This document shows, piece by piece, positions 22,313-32,900 of a stretch of 33,847 nucleotides of DNA (position 1 is its first letter; each line of letters begins with the position of its first letter). Origin of the DNA: Gnetum montanum (lineage: Eukaryota; Streptophyta; Gnetopsida; Gnetales; Gnetaceae); contig MNCI01022125.1 in the NCBI GenBank assembly GCA_015680685.1, forward strand, positions 881,662-915,508, written 5' to 3'. The notes under the pieces are model-generated. The model was not told where the DNA came from. It saw nothing but the letters and a program-made list of their open reading frames with translations, and searched no databases. The position numbers and the translations under genes are program-made.

Positions 22313-25300
22313 AAGTAAAGCTACTTTAAAGAATGATACAAATCATTTTTAGGAAATTAGGTTAGAAAAAGACCACATGCTAATTAACACCAAAGAAACC
22401 TTTCAATAGGAGTTGAGTTGGTGAGTACATCTGCAGGATTTACTTTAATTAAAATTTTATGCAAAAGAATCCTTTTCTTTTTAATTTCCTTCCATATATA
22501 GTAATACTGTATTTTAATGTGCTTTGTTCAGGCATGAAAGATTGGATTCTTAGACATGCTTATGGCACTTTGACTATCACAGCCAATACTAATAGGAATC
22601 TGAGTGATGCCAAGTTCAGCTATTAGCCATTGAATCCATATAGCCTCTCTGCATGCCAAGTTAGTAGTAACATATTCAACTTCAATGGTAGACTGAGCAA
22701 CACAAGATTATTTTTGACTTTTCCAAGAAACAACACCACTGAAAAGATTAAACACATATCCACTAGTAGATTTCTTACTATCAATATCACCATCCTAATC
22801 TACATAAATGAGGCCATGAAGTCCATTGGAATCATTTTTATAACAAATCCCATAATTTGAAGTACGATGAAGATATCGAAATACTCACTTCACCACAATC
22901 TAGTGTTGTTTCCCTAGATTAGACATATACCTACTAAGTTTTCCAACAATGTAAGCAATATTAGGTCTACTAGAGAACATTGCATACATTAAATTGCTGA
23001 TAGCACTAGCATATGGAATTTTAACCATGAGATCTTTTTCTTCACTTATCTTTGGGCATTTTTCAACTAAAATTTTAATACCAATTTCACAAGGTGTCAT
23101 CATAGGCTTGCAATCATGCATATTAAATCTTTTTAAAATATTTTCAACATATGCAAATTGTCCAAGACAAAGCTTTTTATTAGCCCTATCCCTTTTAATT
23201 TTCATGCCCAACATTTTTTTTGCAACACTAAGATCCTTCATCTAAAATTGAGAAGATAGATGAAGTTTTTACTCCTAAATATCATGTATGTTATTACCTA
23301 CTATTAACATGTCATTGACATATAGCAGCAAGATAACATATTTGTCACTTGTATTTTTAACATACATATAGGAGTCTTCAACACTTCTAACGAAGCCAAG
23401 ATTTATCATATGGTCATTAAATTTTTTATTCCACATCCTTGATGCTTGTTTGAGCCCATATAGTGATTTTAATAATCAACACACCATATGCTCTTTTCCT
23501 TTAATTTCATATCCTTTAGGTTGAAGCATATATATTTCCTCCTCAAGATCACCATTGAGGAATGTTGTTCTCACATCCATTTGTTCAAGTTCAATATCAT
23601 AAACATCTATGATAGTCAACAATGATCATATGGATGTTAATTTTACTACTGGAGAGAAGATTTCATCATAATCAATCCCCTTTCTCTGAGAAAATCTTTT
23701 AGCTATAAGCCATGATTTGTATTGATTTCTAGATTTTATTTTGTACACCCATTTATTCTAATGGGTTTTCTCTCTGATGGAAGCTTAGTTAATTCCCAAG
23801 TTTTATTTTTGTGAATTGATGATATTTCAACATCCATTACCCATTTCCAATTTGAATTTTTCATAGACAAACATGCCTCATCATATGTTGATGGCTCATT
23901 AATTTTAGTAAATAGGACATATTCTTCTAAATGTGAAGGTAATCATCATATATGTGTTGAACGTCGTAAATGATCCTATTCACTTTTTTGTTCACTTAAA
24001 CTATATTCTTCCTCTTCATGTTGTTCCTCCTAGTTTACCATGTTAGCACCATCCTATTCACTAGGGGCAATATCACCAACCGAGGAAGGATGACCCTCTG
24101 AAATTTCATTATCAATTTCAATAGGCACATACATAGGAGTTGCATCATTTGAAGGAGTTTTAGTATTTGAAGATTTCTCCTTCATAGATCCACATTTTTC
24201 TCTAAAGATAACATGTCAACTCTAAATAACCCTTTTAGTTTGTGGGTTATATGACGTATAATTTTTGACATCATGTCCATATCCAAGAAAAATACATTTG
24301 ACAAACTTAGACTCTAATTTGGACCTATAAAATTTTGGAACATGTACATAGGATTCACAACCAAAAATCTTCAAATAGTTTAAATTAATGGACCTACCAC
24401 TCCAAAGTTCCTCTAGAATTTTTCTGCCAAGTGCTAATGAAAGAGATCTATTGATAAGATAACATGCAGTCATTATTTCTTCATCCCATAAATGATTATC
24501 AAGATCAAATTCACTAAGCATACATCTAGCACATTCCATCAATGTTCAATTGAAGCACTCTGCTACTCCATTTTGTTCAAGAGTCCCTAGAATAGTCTTT
24601 TTCCTTTGAATGTCATGTTCTTTACAAAAAACATTAAATTCATTTGAGCAAAACTCACTACCATTGTCAATTCTTAGAATTTTGATTTTCTTTCCTAAAT
24701 AATTCTCAATAGGAGCTTTGAATTCTATGAATTTTCCAAATACTTCAAACTTATGTTTTAATAAATAGATCCAACTTTTTTTAGAATAATCATCAATAAA
24801 AGAAACATAATACATAGCACCTCCAAGAGAATCTATTTTAATATCTTCAATTGGTTCACATACACCATTATGTATTAGTTCCAATATTTGAAGAGATTTA
24901 GCCTTACTTCTTTAAAAATTATGATGTCTCTATTTACCATGTAGACAATGATAACATAAATCCAAGGAATATTTTGAAAGTTTAAACTTCCCTTGCTTGT
25001 AAAGTTCCTTAAGTTTCTTTTCACCAAGATGTCCTATTCTTTTAGCCTCAAATCAATACTTGAATTTAAATCAATAACTATAGATGCAGTTAATTTCTAC
25101 TTTAATGTCTTAACTTTTAATTTATACAACTTGCCTTTTTTAATTCCAGAAGCCAAAAGAGATGAACCATGCAGTATTGAACATTTTCTACCTCCAAATA
25201 TAACAATTAGTCTTGCATCATCCAATTCACTTATAGACAAAATATTTTTAGTAAGTGTTGGAACATGACATACATTGGGAATCAATTTAACTACTCTATT

Positions 25301-26300
25301 TTTAAACTAAATCTTTACCTTTCCATAACCTATAACTTTGCATAAACCATCATTACCCAATCTTACCATTTTGAGATCAGATGATGTATACTCACTGAAC
25401 TAATTAACATGTGGAGTGTAGTCATGAGATGCACCCGAGTTCACATACCATGAATATGAATCAACATTATCAAAAGATGAGATAACATACAAATTTCCCT
25501 CTCTAGCAGGAAGGGATTGATCACTTTTTAGTACATTATTATCTTTGCCTTTTTTCAAAGGAGCTTTACAATCTTTCTTTATATGACCAACTTTGCCACA
25601 ATTCCAACATTTAGGTGGCTTCTTTGTAAATTTTTGAGGCTTTTTCTTAAATTGAGGCCTCTTTAAAAACTTTAGCTTTACATCATTTTTTATAAATAAT
25701 ACATCATTTTGAGGAGTATAATTTTTCCTTCTTACTTCCTTAGATAACAACTAACAAACAATATTATCAAAAATAAAGATGGTAGATGTACTACTTACAA
25801 CCATCACAAATGTCTCCCATGAATCTGGAAGTGTGCTGAGAAGTGTGATGCATTGATCTTCCTCATTCATTTTCACCCCCATAGATTGCAACTGATGAAC
25901 TAGTGTGTTAAATAAATTCACGTGTTCTGTAATGGTAGTACCCTCAACCATTTTATAATCATACAATCATTTCTTCAACAACAACTTATTAGTTAGGGAC
26001 TTTTTTTGATAAAAAGTTTGCAATTTATCCCATAAATCTTTAGCAAAAGAAACACTAGAAGCATTAAGTAATACTAAATCTAAAAGCATAAATGAATTGT
26101 ACTTATCACCTTTAGGTTTAACTTTTCCCAATCTTCATTGAACATCTTATTTGGCTTCACTCCTAAAATTGCACTATGCTAGTCCTTTTCACTTAGGAGA
26201 GCCTCCATCTTGATCTTTCATAATTCATAGTTAGACTTGTTAAACTTTTCAATTTCAATTTTGGATAAGAGTTGGTCATGATTTTTAAGCGACAATTACT
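22313..26300 (-). pseudogene. Copia gag-pol polyprotein pseudogene
   Basis: In order on the minus strand: gag start region KFNKSNYEL-stop-KIKMEALL (about 26235), where Trp codons became stops; UBN2-type gag 25751-25966; zinc knuckle CWNCGKVGHIKKDC (about 25600); protease YVNSGAS, where the catalytic Asp is Asn (codon 25439-25441); GAG-pre-integrase GHLGEKKLKELYKQGK with CYHC (about 24950-25050). Integrase (24222-24884) keeps IDNGSEF and QNGVAE, but the first catalytic Asp is lost (IHNGVCEP where HxDVxGP is usual). Reverse transcriptase (about 23250-24000) has YVND instead of YVDD (23311-23322). RNase H (about 22450-22770) has CDSQSAI and TKHI. Frameshifts lie between 25097 and 24884 and between 24222 and 23241, with many in-frame stops. 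The product would have processed and inserted the element; it cannot now. Confidence 0.88.
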
Positions 26301-26330
26301 TGAAAAAATAATAGTGGTGCATGGAACATT

Positions 26331-26342
26331 GCTCCAATACCA
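26331..26342 (-). other. Primer binding site, Met-tRNA type
   Basis: The minus strand reads TGGTATTGGAGC two bases inside the 5' LTR, a two-mismatch version of the usual initiator Met-tRNA primer site of plant copia elements. Confidence 0.8.
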
Positions 26343-26344
26343 AT

Positions 26345-26800
26345 TGTTATTCCCAATTTCTTGCACCAAAATTATATTAAATTTAAAACAAATTGTAGAA
26401 AATAAAAAAGACACAGAGTTACCCTAGGGAAAACGTTCAAAGTAAAAAAAAAAAAAGACCCAACAAAAATTTTCTCTTGGACCGTTAACAACACATACTT
26501 AGAAAATTGATGCTCAAGGAGAATTTACAAAGGAAGGGAGATGATTCTCAAGCTTATGCTTTGAAAAATGTGATACTTAGATGCTCCCTTTGAGCTCCTT
26601 ATATATTATCATGGGTTACAAAAATAGAACCGTAGTATAAGGGATAGTTATTTTATTTTTGGGAGAAATAAGTTGGCATAAAAATATGGATGGGTTGACC
26701 AAAATAGAAAATCAAATATGGACAAGGATAGTCAATAGATAATGGATGGTGGAGAGTCAAGGCAAATTTGCCTTCAATAATCACCATAACAACCATAGCA
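26345..26800 (-). repeat. Copia 5' LTR (456 bp)
   Basis: This partner of the LTR at 21845-22298 has a changed outer end (ATAGCA). A TATA-like motif near 26600 (minus strand) corresponds to that of the other LTR. Transcription of the element would have started here and run leftwards. Confidence 0.88.
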
Positions 26801-27100
26801 TACGCTACATATTTTGAATCCTTAGTAAATAAGTTTAATCCTAAAATTCAAAAACTTACGATGCTAATAAATATTATTCTTCGAGAATCACAATTCACCA
26901 ATTATTCTACCATGACTACTAAAGACATGTCAACATCTTTCTTCATCAAGACCTTAGATTACATCTGGAATAATACACAATTCTTTCAAGTTACCAAGCT
27001 ATTGGAGTTAATTCCTAAGAAAGAGACTAAGGAGAAAGATCAATTCTTGCCATTGCAAACAATGTCATCTAATCATATAACCCTTATCACTAAGTTATAG
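26801..27100 (+). pseudogene. Unassigned open frame, 3' part, beyond the copia element
   Basis: The frame is open from the insertion edge to TAA at 27098, about 99 codons (YATYFESLVNKFNPK... to ...HITLITKL). It is in phase with the frame ending at 21844. No family is recognised. It lies upstream of a gypsy LTR but with unrecognised sequence between, so it could belong to that older element. Confidence 0.35.
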
Positions 27101-27495
27101 CTATGTCCCTTGATTCTAGAGGTTGATGAAAATCAAGAAATTCTTAATGTACTTCTATTTCATATTTTATCCTTATTTATTTATTTGAATTATATTCTAA
27201 ACTAGGTAAGTAAGATATTTTTGGTAATACAAATGAAAAAAGGATTTTCCCTACCTTCACCAAGGTAACCTGAGATATGTGTTGCACTTTTTATAACCCT
27301 CGTTAGAACTAGTGATTAGTCATTGGTAGACCTTTAATTTATCTCTTGTCATTACCTAAAGACTATAGTAAGTTGTTAATATAATAAGATCCATTTTCTC
27401 TTAATATCCTTCTCACTTATATTTTCTTTATAGAATAAGTGGGAGAACTTTAAAATATTCAATCTTATTTCATAATAAGTAATCAAAGCATTAAA

Positions 27496-27552
27496 GCACT
27501 AGTGCATGGAGGAAGCACTAGTGCATGGAGGAAGCACTAGAGCATGAAGAAA
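27496..27552. repeat. 19-bp minisatellite, three units
   Basis: GCACTAGTGCATGGAGGAA is present twice exactly (27496-27514, 27515-27533) and once with changes (27534-27552). Each unit holds the palindrome GCACTAGTGC. It lies about 40 bases before the gypsy polypurine tract. Confidence 0.85.
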
Positions 27553-27591
27553 TTTCATTAACATGGATTCTTTTGAGGATGAACAAAAGCT

Positions 27592-27604
27592 AAGGGGGTG
27601 GTAG
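27592..27604 (+). other. Gypsy polypurine tract
   Basis: AAGGGGGTGGTAG precedes the LTR fragment that starts near 27606. The upstream frame reads DSFEDEQKLRGW-stop, similar in style to the polyprotein end that runs into the polypurine tract in Tekay/Del-type chromoviruses. Lineage is tentative. Confidence 0.5.
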
Positions 27605-27605
27605 T

Positions 27606-27960
27606 TTATTACATCCCCATTCTCAAAAGTAGTTTTTCCATAACAGAGATGGTGTTGCTTGGTAAAAAATGATGTAATTATTATAATAAAGACCCAAAAA
27701 GAGCAATTTGTAATAAGACCCAAAAAGGGCATATTGTAATAATAGGCATGTCTCTTGAAGTAACCTTTGGGGATTTACCTAAGGTATTTATGCCTAGAAA
27801 TTAAAGGTCATTCTAGCATGGAGTTAGACAGCTGATAAAGGTAAGTAATAGGGGCTAGGTAAAGTGGAATTCAAAGGTGATTGGCCATCCCTTCTAGTTA
27901 AGTATAGGTCTAACCATGGTGGTAGTGCTAGATTGCCTTTAAAGAATAGATGTTGAAGAA
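27606..27960 (+). mobile_element. Gypsy (possibly Tekay/Del-type) LTR fragment, plus strand
   Basis: It begins near TTACATCCCCATTCTC just after a polypurine tract. It aligns in inverse orientation with 30790-31020: shared blocks include TTCCATAA...GATGGTGT, ATGTAATTATTAT, GTCTCTTGA(A/G)GT(A/G)ACCTTT and GAGGTATTTAT (one change). An internal GACCCAAAAAG(A/G)GCA is repeated at about 27690 and 27717. The right end is uncertain; sequence up to about 28080 could belong to it. Confidence 0.55.
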
Positions 27961-28079
27961 AGATAAGTCCAAGGAATCCTCAAAACATGATCCAAATACA
28001 TTATTTTCACATTAATAAAGCATTCTTTCTTTTCCTTTTGCATTTTCCCTATTGCATTCTTTACACATAATGTCAAATG

Positions 28080-28770
28080 TTACATATATTTGACATTTTC
28101 TATGACATCCAGAAATCATATGTCAAAGTAGTAAGGAATATTTTACCTTCAAATTATCACTTCTATTTCACCTCTCTTTATACTATTATTAAAATTCCAT
28201 TTCATATATTCTACCTTACTACCACTAATTTTTAAACCTTTTTGATCTTAGAGTGTATCTCCACTTCTCCATTTTAGAAGTAATATTTTCTTAAGTTGTA
28301 TCAACCAATACAATATCATCTGCAAGTAGTATAAACCAAGGGATTTCATCTTTTATTTTCTTTTTTAATTCATTAATAACAATGGCAAATAAGTATTGGC
28401 TAAGTACAAACCATTGATGTAGATCTACTATGACTAGAAAATTAGATGTTGTTCCACAAACTATATTAATTTTAGTGGTAGCTCCTTCATACGTGTCGTG
28501 AATTACTTTAATATATTTATTAAGGATGTTCTTCCTTTACAAGTCCCACTAAATAATACCTCTATGCACTCTATCATATGCTTTTTCTAAGTTACTGAAG
28601 ATCATATATAAATTTTTTATATATTTTTTAATTTCTCCATCAACTTTCATATCAAGAAAATATCCTTTCTAGTAGATCTTCCTAGCATAAATCCAAATTA
28701 ATTTTTAATATTGTTGATTCAAGTCTAAGATGATATTCTATGACTCTCTCTTGTTAGTCAAAAAATTTGT
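28080..28770 (-). pseudogene. RTE-type LINE reverse transcriptase relic
   Basis: The minus strand encodes, from right to left, EKAYDRVH (codons at 28567-28590), KYIKVIHDTYEGATTKIN, TVGLHQG-like VDLHQWFVLSQYLFAIVINE, then IPWFILLADDIVLVDTT with the catalytic ADD at 28315-28326. KMEKWRYTLRSKRFKN and (after a one-base frameshift) GSKVEYMKWNF follow. The EKAYDRV, YEGATT, SPYLFALV and LFADDIVL series is characteristic of the plant RTE clade. Stops and a frameshift mark it as dead. The Asp pair is intact, but the GLRQG loop has Gly changed to Trp. Confidence 0.75.
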
Positions 28771-30590
28771 TAAATTAATATTTAATCTTCATAATAAAAA
28801 AATAATTTCTATCAATTTTAATTTTAGTTTCAAATATAATGTGAAAGTCTAATATCAAAAGTTATTACACACTTGCAAAGTTAGAGTAGTAGATGAAGTA
28901 GTCATAGTGATAAATGAAATTCAATAGACTCTTTTCCATTGAAGTTATAATTTATTCTAAACGATTTCTCTTTACCATTATTATTACAACTTTTATAGTC
29001 TATTCTTGATAAATATTCAACTTTCAGGCCTATACTTTCACTTTCAATTTGATAGGAATGTACATTGAAGAAAACGTTTAAATATTGATGGCAATGATAT
29101 AAGCATCCAAGGAAAATTATATTTTCAATTATCAAAACTTTAATTTCAATTAGTTTTTACTAGTTATTGAATTCTTTGCATCTTTGCTTTATTTTTAGAG
29201 GTTTTAACTCATACAAAATAGCTTTATACTATTTTAAAATAGAGAAGTTTTGAACCACTCAACCAAGTTTTTACTATGCATCCACTATCCATGACTATGC
29301 ATTCATGTGGTAAAAACTCCATTTGCATCTATCAAGTTCTTTAATTTTAGTTATTTCGTACAAGTTAAAAGATACCTTTGCATTTCACTATTTTACTTTC
29401 AAAGGTTTTAACATATGCTAAAAAGTTTTTGCTATTTTCAAAGAGAAGTTGTGAAGTGTGAATAAGTAAGTTGAATTTTTTTTTTCTTTTGGTATCAATA
29501 ACAAAGAAAAACATGATAAAGACATTAATGTATATCAACATTGTACACATTTGTGCAAGCTTGTGCCTTTTTTAGATATTTATCAATAGTAAAAATGTTA
29601 AAGTAGCATCTAACTCAAGGCTACCTGCTAATACCACCACATGAATACTATTCATGTAATTTTTTTTAATATTACACTTATATATGTATCATTTCTAATA
29701 CTTTTATTTTTCATGTCTATTTAAAAATGGCAATCCATCTTCACAACATGCCCAATTATAGTTTTTGTAATAATTTTTATGCTTTCCTTAATACCAAACC
29801 TTCAAAAAGGTTTATTCTTGGATGTGGCCATTTTTGTACATGGGGAAAAGGTTGACTCGTTAAGGAAACTTCATGAGAGGGACAACAAGAATAATGGTAG
29901 GGTTTTAATTCATGTTGATAACTTAGAAAGGAAATCTTTAATTGATATAGATCATGAAATTCTTGGTAAACATGAATTGGTTATGGATTTATTAAGATGT
30001 GATGAACAATAGTAGTGGATAAAAGTATCATGAATCCTTCTACCTAAAACTAAAATTTTTCTATGATCCAACATAAACAGATTGAACATGCTTGTAAGGC
30101 CAATGAAGAGACTCTATGGACAATTAGTTGGCCTAGTGTAGACAAACCATGGTATCCCACTGATTTGGTATGTAGGGTAGGCAAAAACATGGCAACAAAG
30201 AGTCAATGATGGAGACATAGTGCATGAACCAAGATAACAATGTAGAAAATATGGATGGACAGCATCTCAAGGATAAGCAAAGGTAGTGAGCATAGCAGAT
30301 GATGAAGAGGAAGGACCAGGTGTGCAATGGAAAGAGCATCATATGTCATACACAGAGGTCGCAATAGGGGGTTTATTTCTTAGCCCTTACAAACTATAGG
30401 CATGTAACTTGAATCACTGTAGACATGGTCCCTATAGCATTGATACATGGTGTAGATTTCATGCTGCAAGGATAGGCCCTACCAACCTATAGCAAGAGCC
30501 CTAACGTAAAAATTAATTTTTTAAATGTTAATTTATAAAATGAAAAATATATAGCATATGTTGGCCTCTCTTAACATAATCAAGACATTT
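28770..30590. other. AT-rich stretch; one short unassigned open frame
   Basis: No known domain was recognised. An open frame at 29779-30012 (plus, 77 codons) has a charged C-terminal half (HVDNLERKSLIDIDHEILGK) but no family assignment, start context or neighbours in support. It may be a transposon fragment. Confidence 0.25.
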
Positions 30591-30700
30591 GACTTGATGG
30601 CTAGAAGGACAATTGTTAAGAGTTTGGATTTGATGATTTAGAGGTCATGGATTTGATTTTCAATTCCAATATTTTAAATTAAGTCTATTTTTTATCTTTA
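30590..30700 (+). mobile_element. Possible tRNA-derived SINE head, other family
   Basis: A-box-like TGGCTAGAAGG (30598-30608) and B-box-like GGATTTGATTT (30649-30659) are spaced 40 bases apart. The intervening TTAAGAG and GAGGTCATGGATTTGATTTTC resemble the D-arm to T-arm of a tRNA. The sequence between the boxes differs from the family at 12193 and 17596. No target duplication or 3' end was identified. Confidence 0.4.
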
Positions 30701-30789
30701 TTTGAAAAAATTTATATTTTTAACTTTATTAAGGCACATTCTATGATAAACTTTAAACCTTGATGTCTCCAAATCATCAATCCAATCAA

Positions 30790-31020
30790 AGATACCATCT
30801 ACTCACCTTTACCAACCACTCAACTCCCTTGCTAACGCAACCTCTAATTCCCAAGTATAAATACCTCAAGTCAAACCCCTAAAGGTCACCTCAAGAGACA
30901 TGTTCATTATTATAATTTATTCTTTCATTAACAGTATTATGATAATAATTACATTACTTGTTACATATTGACACCATCGTTATTATGGAACAACTTCATT
31001 TTGGGAATGGGAATGTGACA
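30790..31020 (-). mobile_element. Gypsy LTR fragment, inverted relative of 27606-27960
   Basis: Read on the minus strand from 31020 it begins TGTCACATTCCCATTCCC and continues with blocks matching the LTR at 27606: GATGGTGT, ATGTAATTATTAT, GTCTCTTGAGGTGACC and GAGGTATTTATAC. The other end is unresolved near 30790. Confidence 0.55.
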
Positions 31021-31379
31021 CGTGTACAAATCAATGATGTAAAGTTTAAAATATTTTGACTATAACATTCATCAATGCAAATGCAATCATTTTTATCATC
31101 ATCTAAACAAAAATATATATGTAAGCTAGTTTATGAAATATTTCTAACATGATAGGTTTATAATGTTATTTAATATTACACTAGAAAGATAATTATTTGC
31201 ATCTGTCAATTAAAAAACCTTATCAGTAGTTTATTTCACTACATAGTGAAGATCATTTTAATATTAAGATGACCTCTCAAGGTCATTCTAATATAGTATA
31301 TTACAATCAAGTAAGGCATTCAAATATATCAAAGTTCTATAATCTAGTTAAGAAGAAGTTTGATAAAAACCTAGGAACC

Positions 31380-32900
31380 TTTTTGTTAGTAAAATGTGGT
31401 TACTCAAGTCAAAAGTATCATTGTTCTAGAAGTAAATAAGGGATGTGTTCATTTTGTAAACAAATCTATAGTTGTTCAATTGGATGTGTCAAATATCATT
31501 TGCTCAAAATTGCAAAAAATGAAAGAAAGAAAGGATCAAAATTTGTAAATATATTCTAAAAGGTGAGAATGGGAATTGATAAAGAAATTTTCAAGAATTG
31601 AGACTTTAAAATCATCTAAACATTTTAATAAAAAACTAAAATAAAAATATACAACAAAATTTTATTTTTCTAAAGGAATACATAGAAACAATGTTAGATT
31701 CTTCAAATAGAAAAAGTGTAAATGCAAAAATTGCAAGAATGTTTTATGCATGTGAGTTACCTTTCAACGTAGCAAAATCCTCTTCCTAGAAAGAAGCTAT
31801 TACAATGATAAATGATGCATCTCATGAATATGTTCCTCTAAAGTTTGAATAGATTCATATCTTTCTTTTAACAGATAAGAAATCACAAATTAATAGGATA
31901 AGGATCCTCACCTAGAGGCTCAATGCTCATCCCACCAAAGTAGGGTCCTAAGAGGAGTGGTAGATGGGGGAAAGTCTAACCATTTTTGAGTGATTGTGCC
32001 CAAGCTTGAAACCAAGTCTTACAACTTGAGAAACAATAACCTTATCATCACTCTAAGTGGTGGTCCCTTGAATTAATGTAAACTTAAAAAAATTAAAGAT
32101 AGTTGGATTGCAACAAAGGTTTCCATAGTTTTTAATGGTTGAACTAATCTAACAAATAAGCCTATTATAAATATACTTGTTTACTATCCAGAAGGTATCC
32201 TATTTTTAAAGTCGTATGGTATCTCTAGACATAAAAGATGTAACATATCTATGGGTTTGTTTCACAAAGCTATAAAAACTATTTGGAAAAAAATTGTTGT
32301 TCAATTAGTTACAAATAGTGCATCAAACAATGTCTTAGCACAAGATGATTACTGATAAGTATCCAAATATATTTTGAGTACCTTATACAACACTACTTGA
32401 ATCTATTACTAAAAGATATATGTTTAGGTGTTTCTTGGATTTCCAAAGTTTTAGAGGATACTAAAAATTTTAACACTTTGTTACACATCATTCTATGTCA
32501 CATGCTATTTTAGTACACTTCAACTTCTCATATGTGTGAAAACCATATTTGTTTCAAATTTTTTAATACTTAAAGAAATTTTAAAAGTAAAACAACCACT
32601 CAAAAATAATAAGTTTAGTTTTAGTAAAATGGGATAGGTGGATGGCTCATTATAACACTAATTCAAGCACATGCTATGAAATTAAAGACTTTATATCTTA
32701 TGGTAGTAGTTTAAGATTGTTACCAAAGATTGTTTTAGCAACATGTTGAAGATTCTATAAAAAACTTTCATCATATTTATAAACTTTTAAGAATTTGTGA
32801 TACCAACAAACTTTTTATAGGGAACATTTTTGAACTTGTAAATCAAATAAGAAAATAACTTGTGAAGAATACTTCTTCATCTGACCAAAAAAAAAGACTA
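31380..32900 (+). pseudogene. hAT-family transposase pseudogene with BED zinc finger
   Basis: The N-terminal BED finger reads CSFCKQIYSCSIGCVKYHLL (from 31446): a Cys pair, then His in the K-Y-H-L context usual for BED. The next block (about 31690-31855) is IARMFYACELPFNVAKS, then INDASHEYVPL, the conserved hAT segment with PFN and YxPP. After a SINE insertion (31895-32070) comes KIKDSWIATKVSIVFNGWTN, then IINILV and GILFLKS, the DUF659 core; the catalytic-type Asp of DGWT is Asn. VVQLVTNSASN (VTDNASN in relatives) and IYKLLRICDTNKLFIGNIFE (about 32770-32840) follow. Stops and frameshifts are present. A C-terminal dimerisation domain and terminal inverted repeats were not found. The normal role is cut-and-paste transposition in the nucleus. 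Confidence 0.78.
31888..32077 (-). mobile_element. tRNA-derived SINE inserted in the hAT transposase
   Basis: AATTAAT occurs at 31888-31894 and 32071-32077 and flanks a 176-base body. On the minus strand the body begins CAAGGGACCACCAC, has an A-box-like TTAGAGTGATGATAAGG and B-box-like GGTTTCAAGCTTG, and ends GGATCCTTATCCT, without a poly(A) tail. Between the boxes, TTGTAAG could be an anticodon loop. It is a different family from the copies at 12193 and 17596. The transposase frame reads ...KKSQIN before and VNLKKIKDSW after the unit, and is continuous if one repeat copy and the body are ignored. Confidence 0.7.

Larger units (their letters stand above)
21845..26800 (-). mobile_element. Ty1/copia retrotransposon, Tork (Tnt1-like) type, complete but dead
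   Basis: Two LTRs, 21845-22298 (454 bp) and 26345-26800 (456 bp), are direct repeats about 85-90% identical by eye. They begin TGTTAT and end ATAACA (ATAGCA in the right copy). On the minus strand the order is 5' LTR, primer site (26331-26342), gag, zinc knuckle, protease, GAG-pre-integrase, integrase, reverse transcriptase, RNase H, polypurine tract (22299-22312), 3' LTR. This is the copia order. The flanking five bases, TACTT and TACGC, share only three positions, consistent with an aged target duplication. LTR divergence points to an old insertion. Lineage is judged from polyprotein similarity recalled for Tork elements, not from a search. Confidence 0.88.

Noticed and set aside
22994-23245. 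Plus-strand open frame of about 83 codons
   Set aside because: It lies antisense to the copia reverse transcriptase C-terminal segment and has no domain of its own.
29779-30012. Small open frame as a host gene
   Set aside because: 77 codons, no recognised motif, no conserved neighbour and no sign of exon structure; listed only as part of an unassigned stretch.
31446-31490. Retroviral-type zinc knuckle CX2CX4(H)X4C
   Set aside because: The spacing fits only if the His is replaced, while the V-K-Y-H-L continuation and the downstream PFN and GWT blocks fit a hAT BED finger much better.
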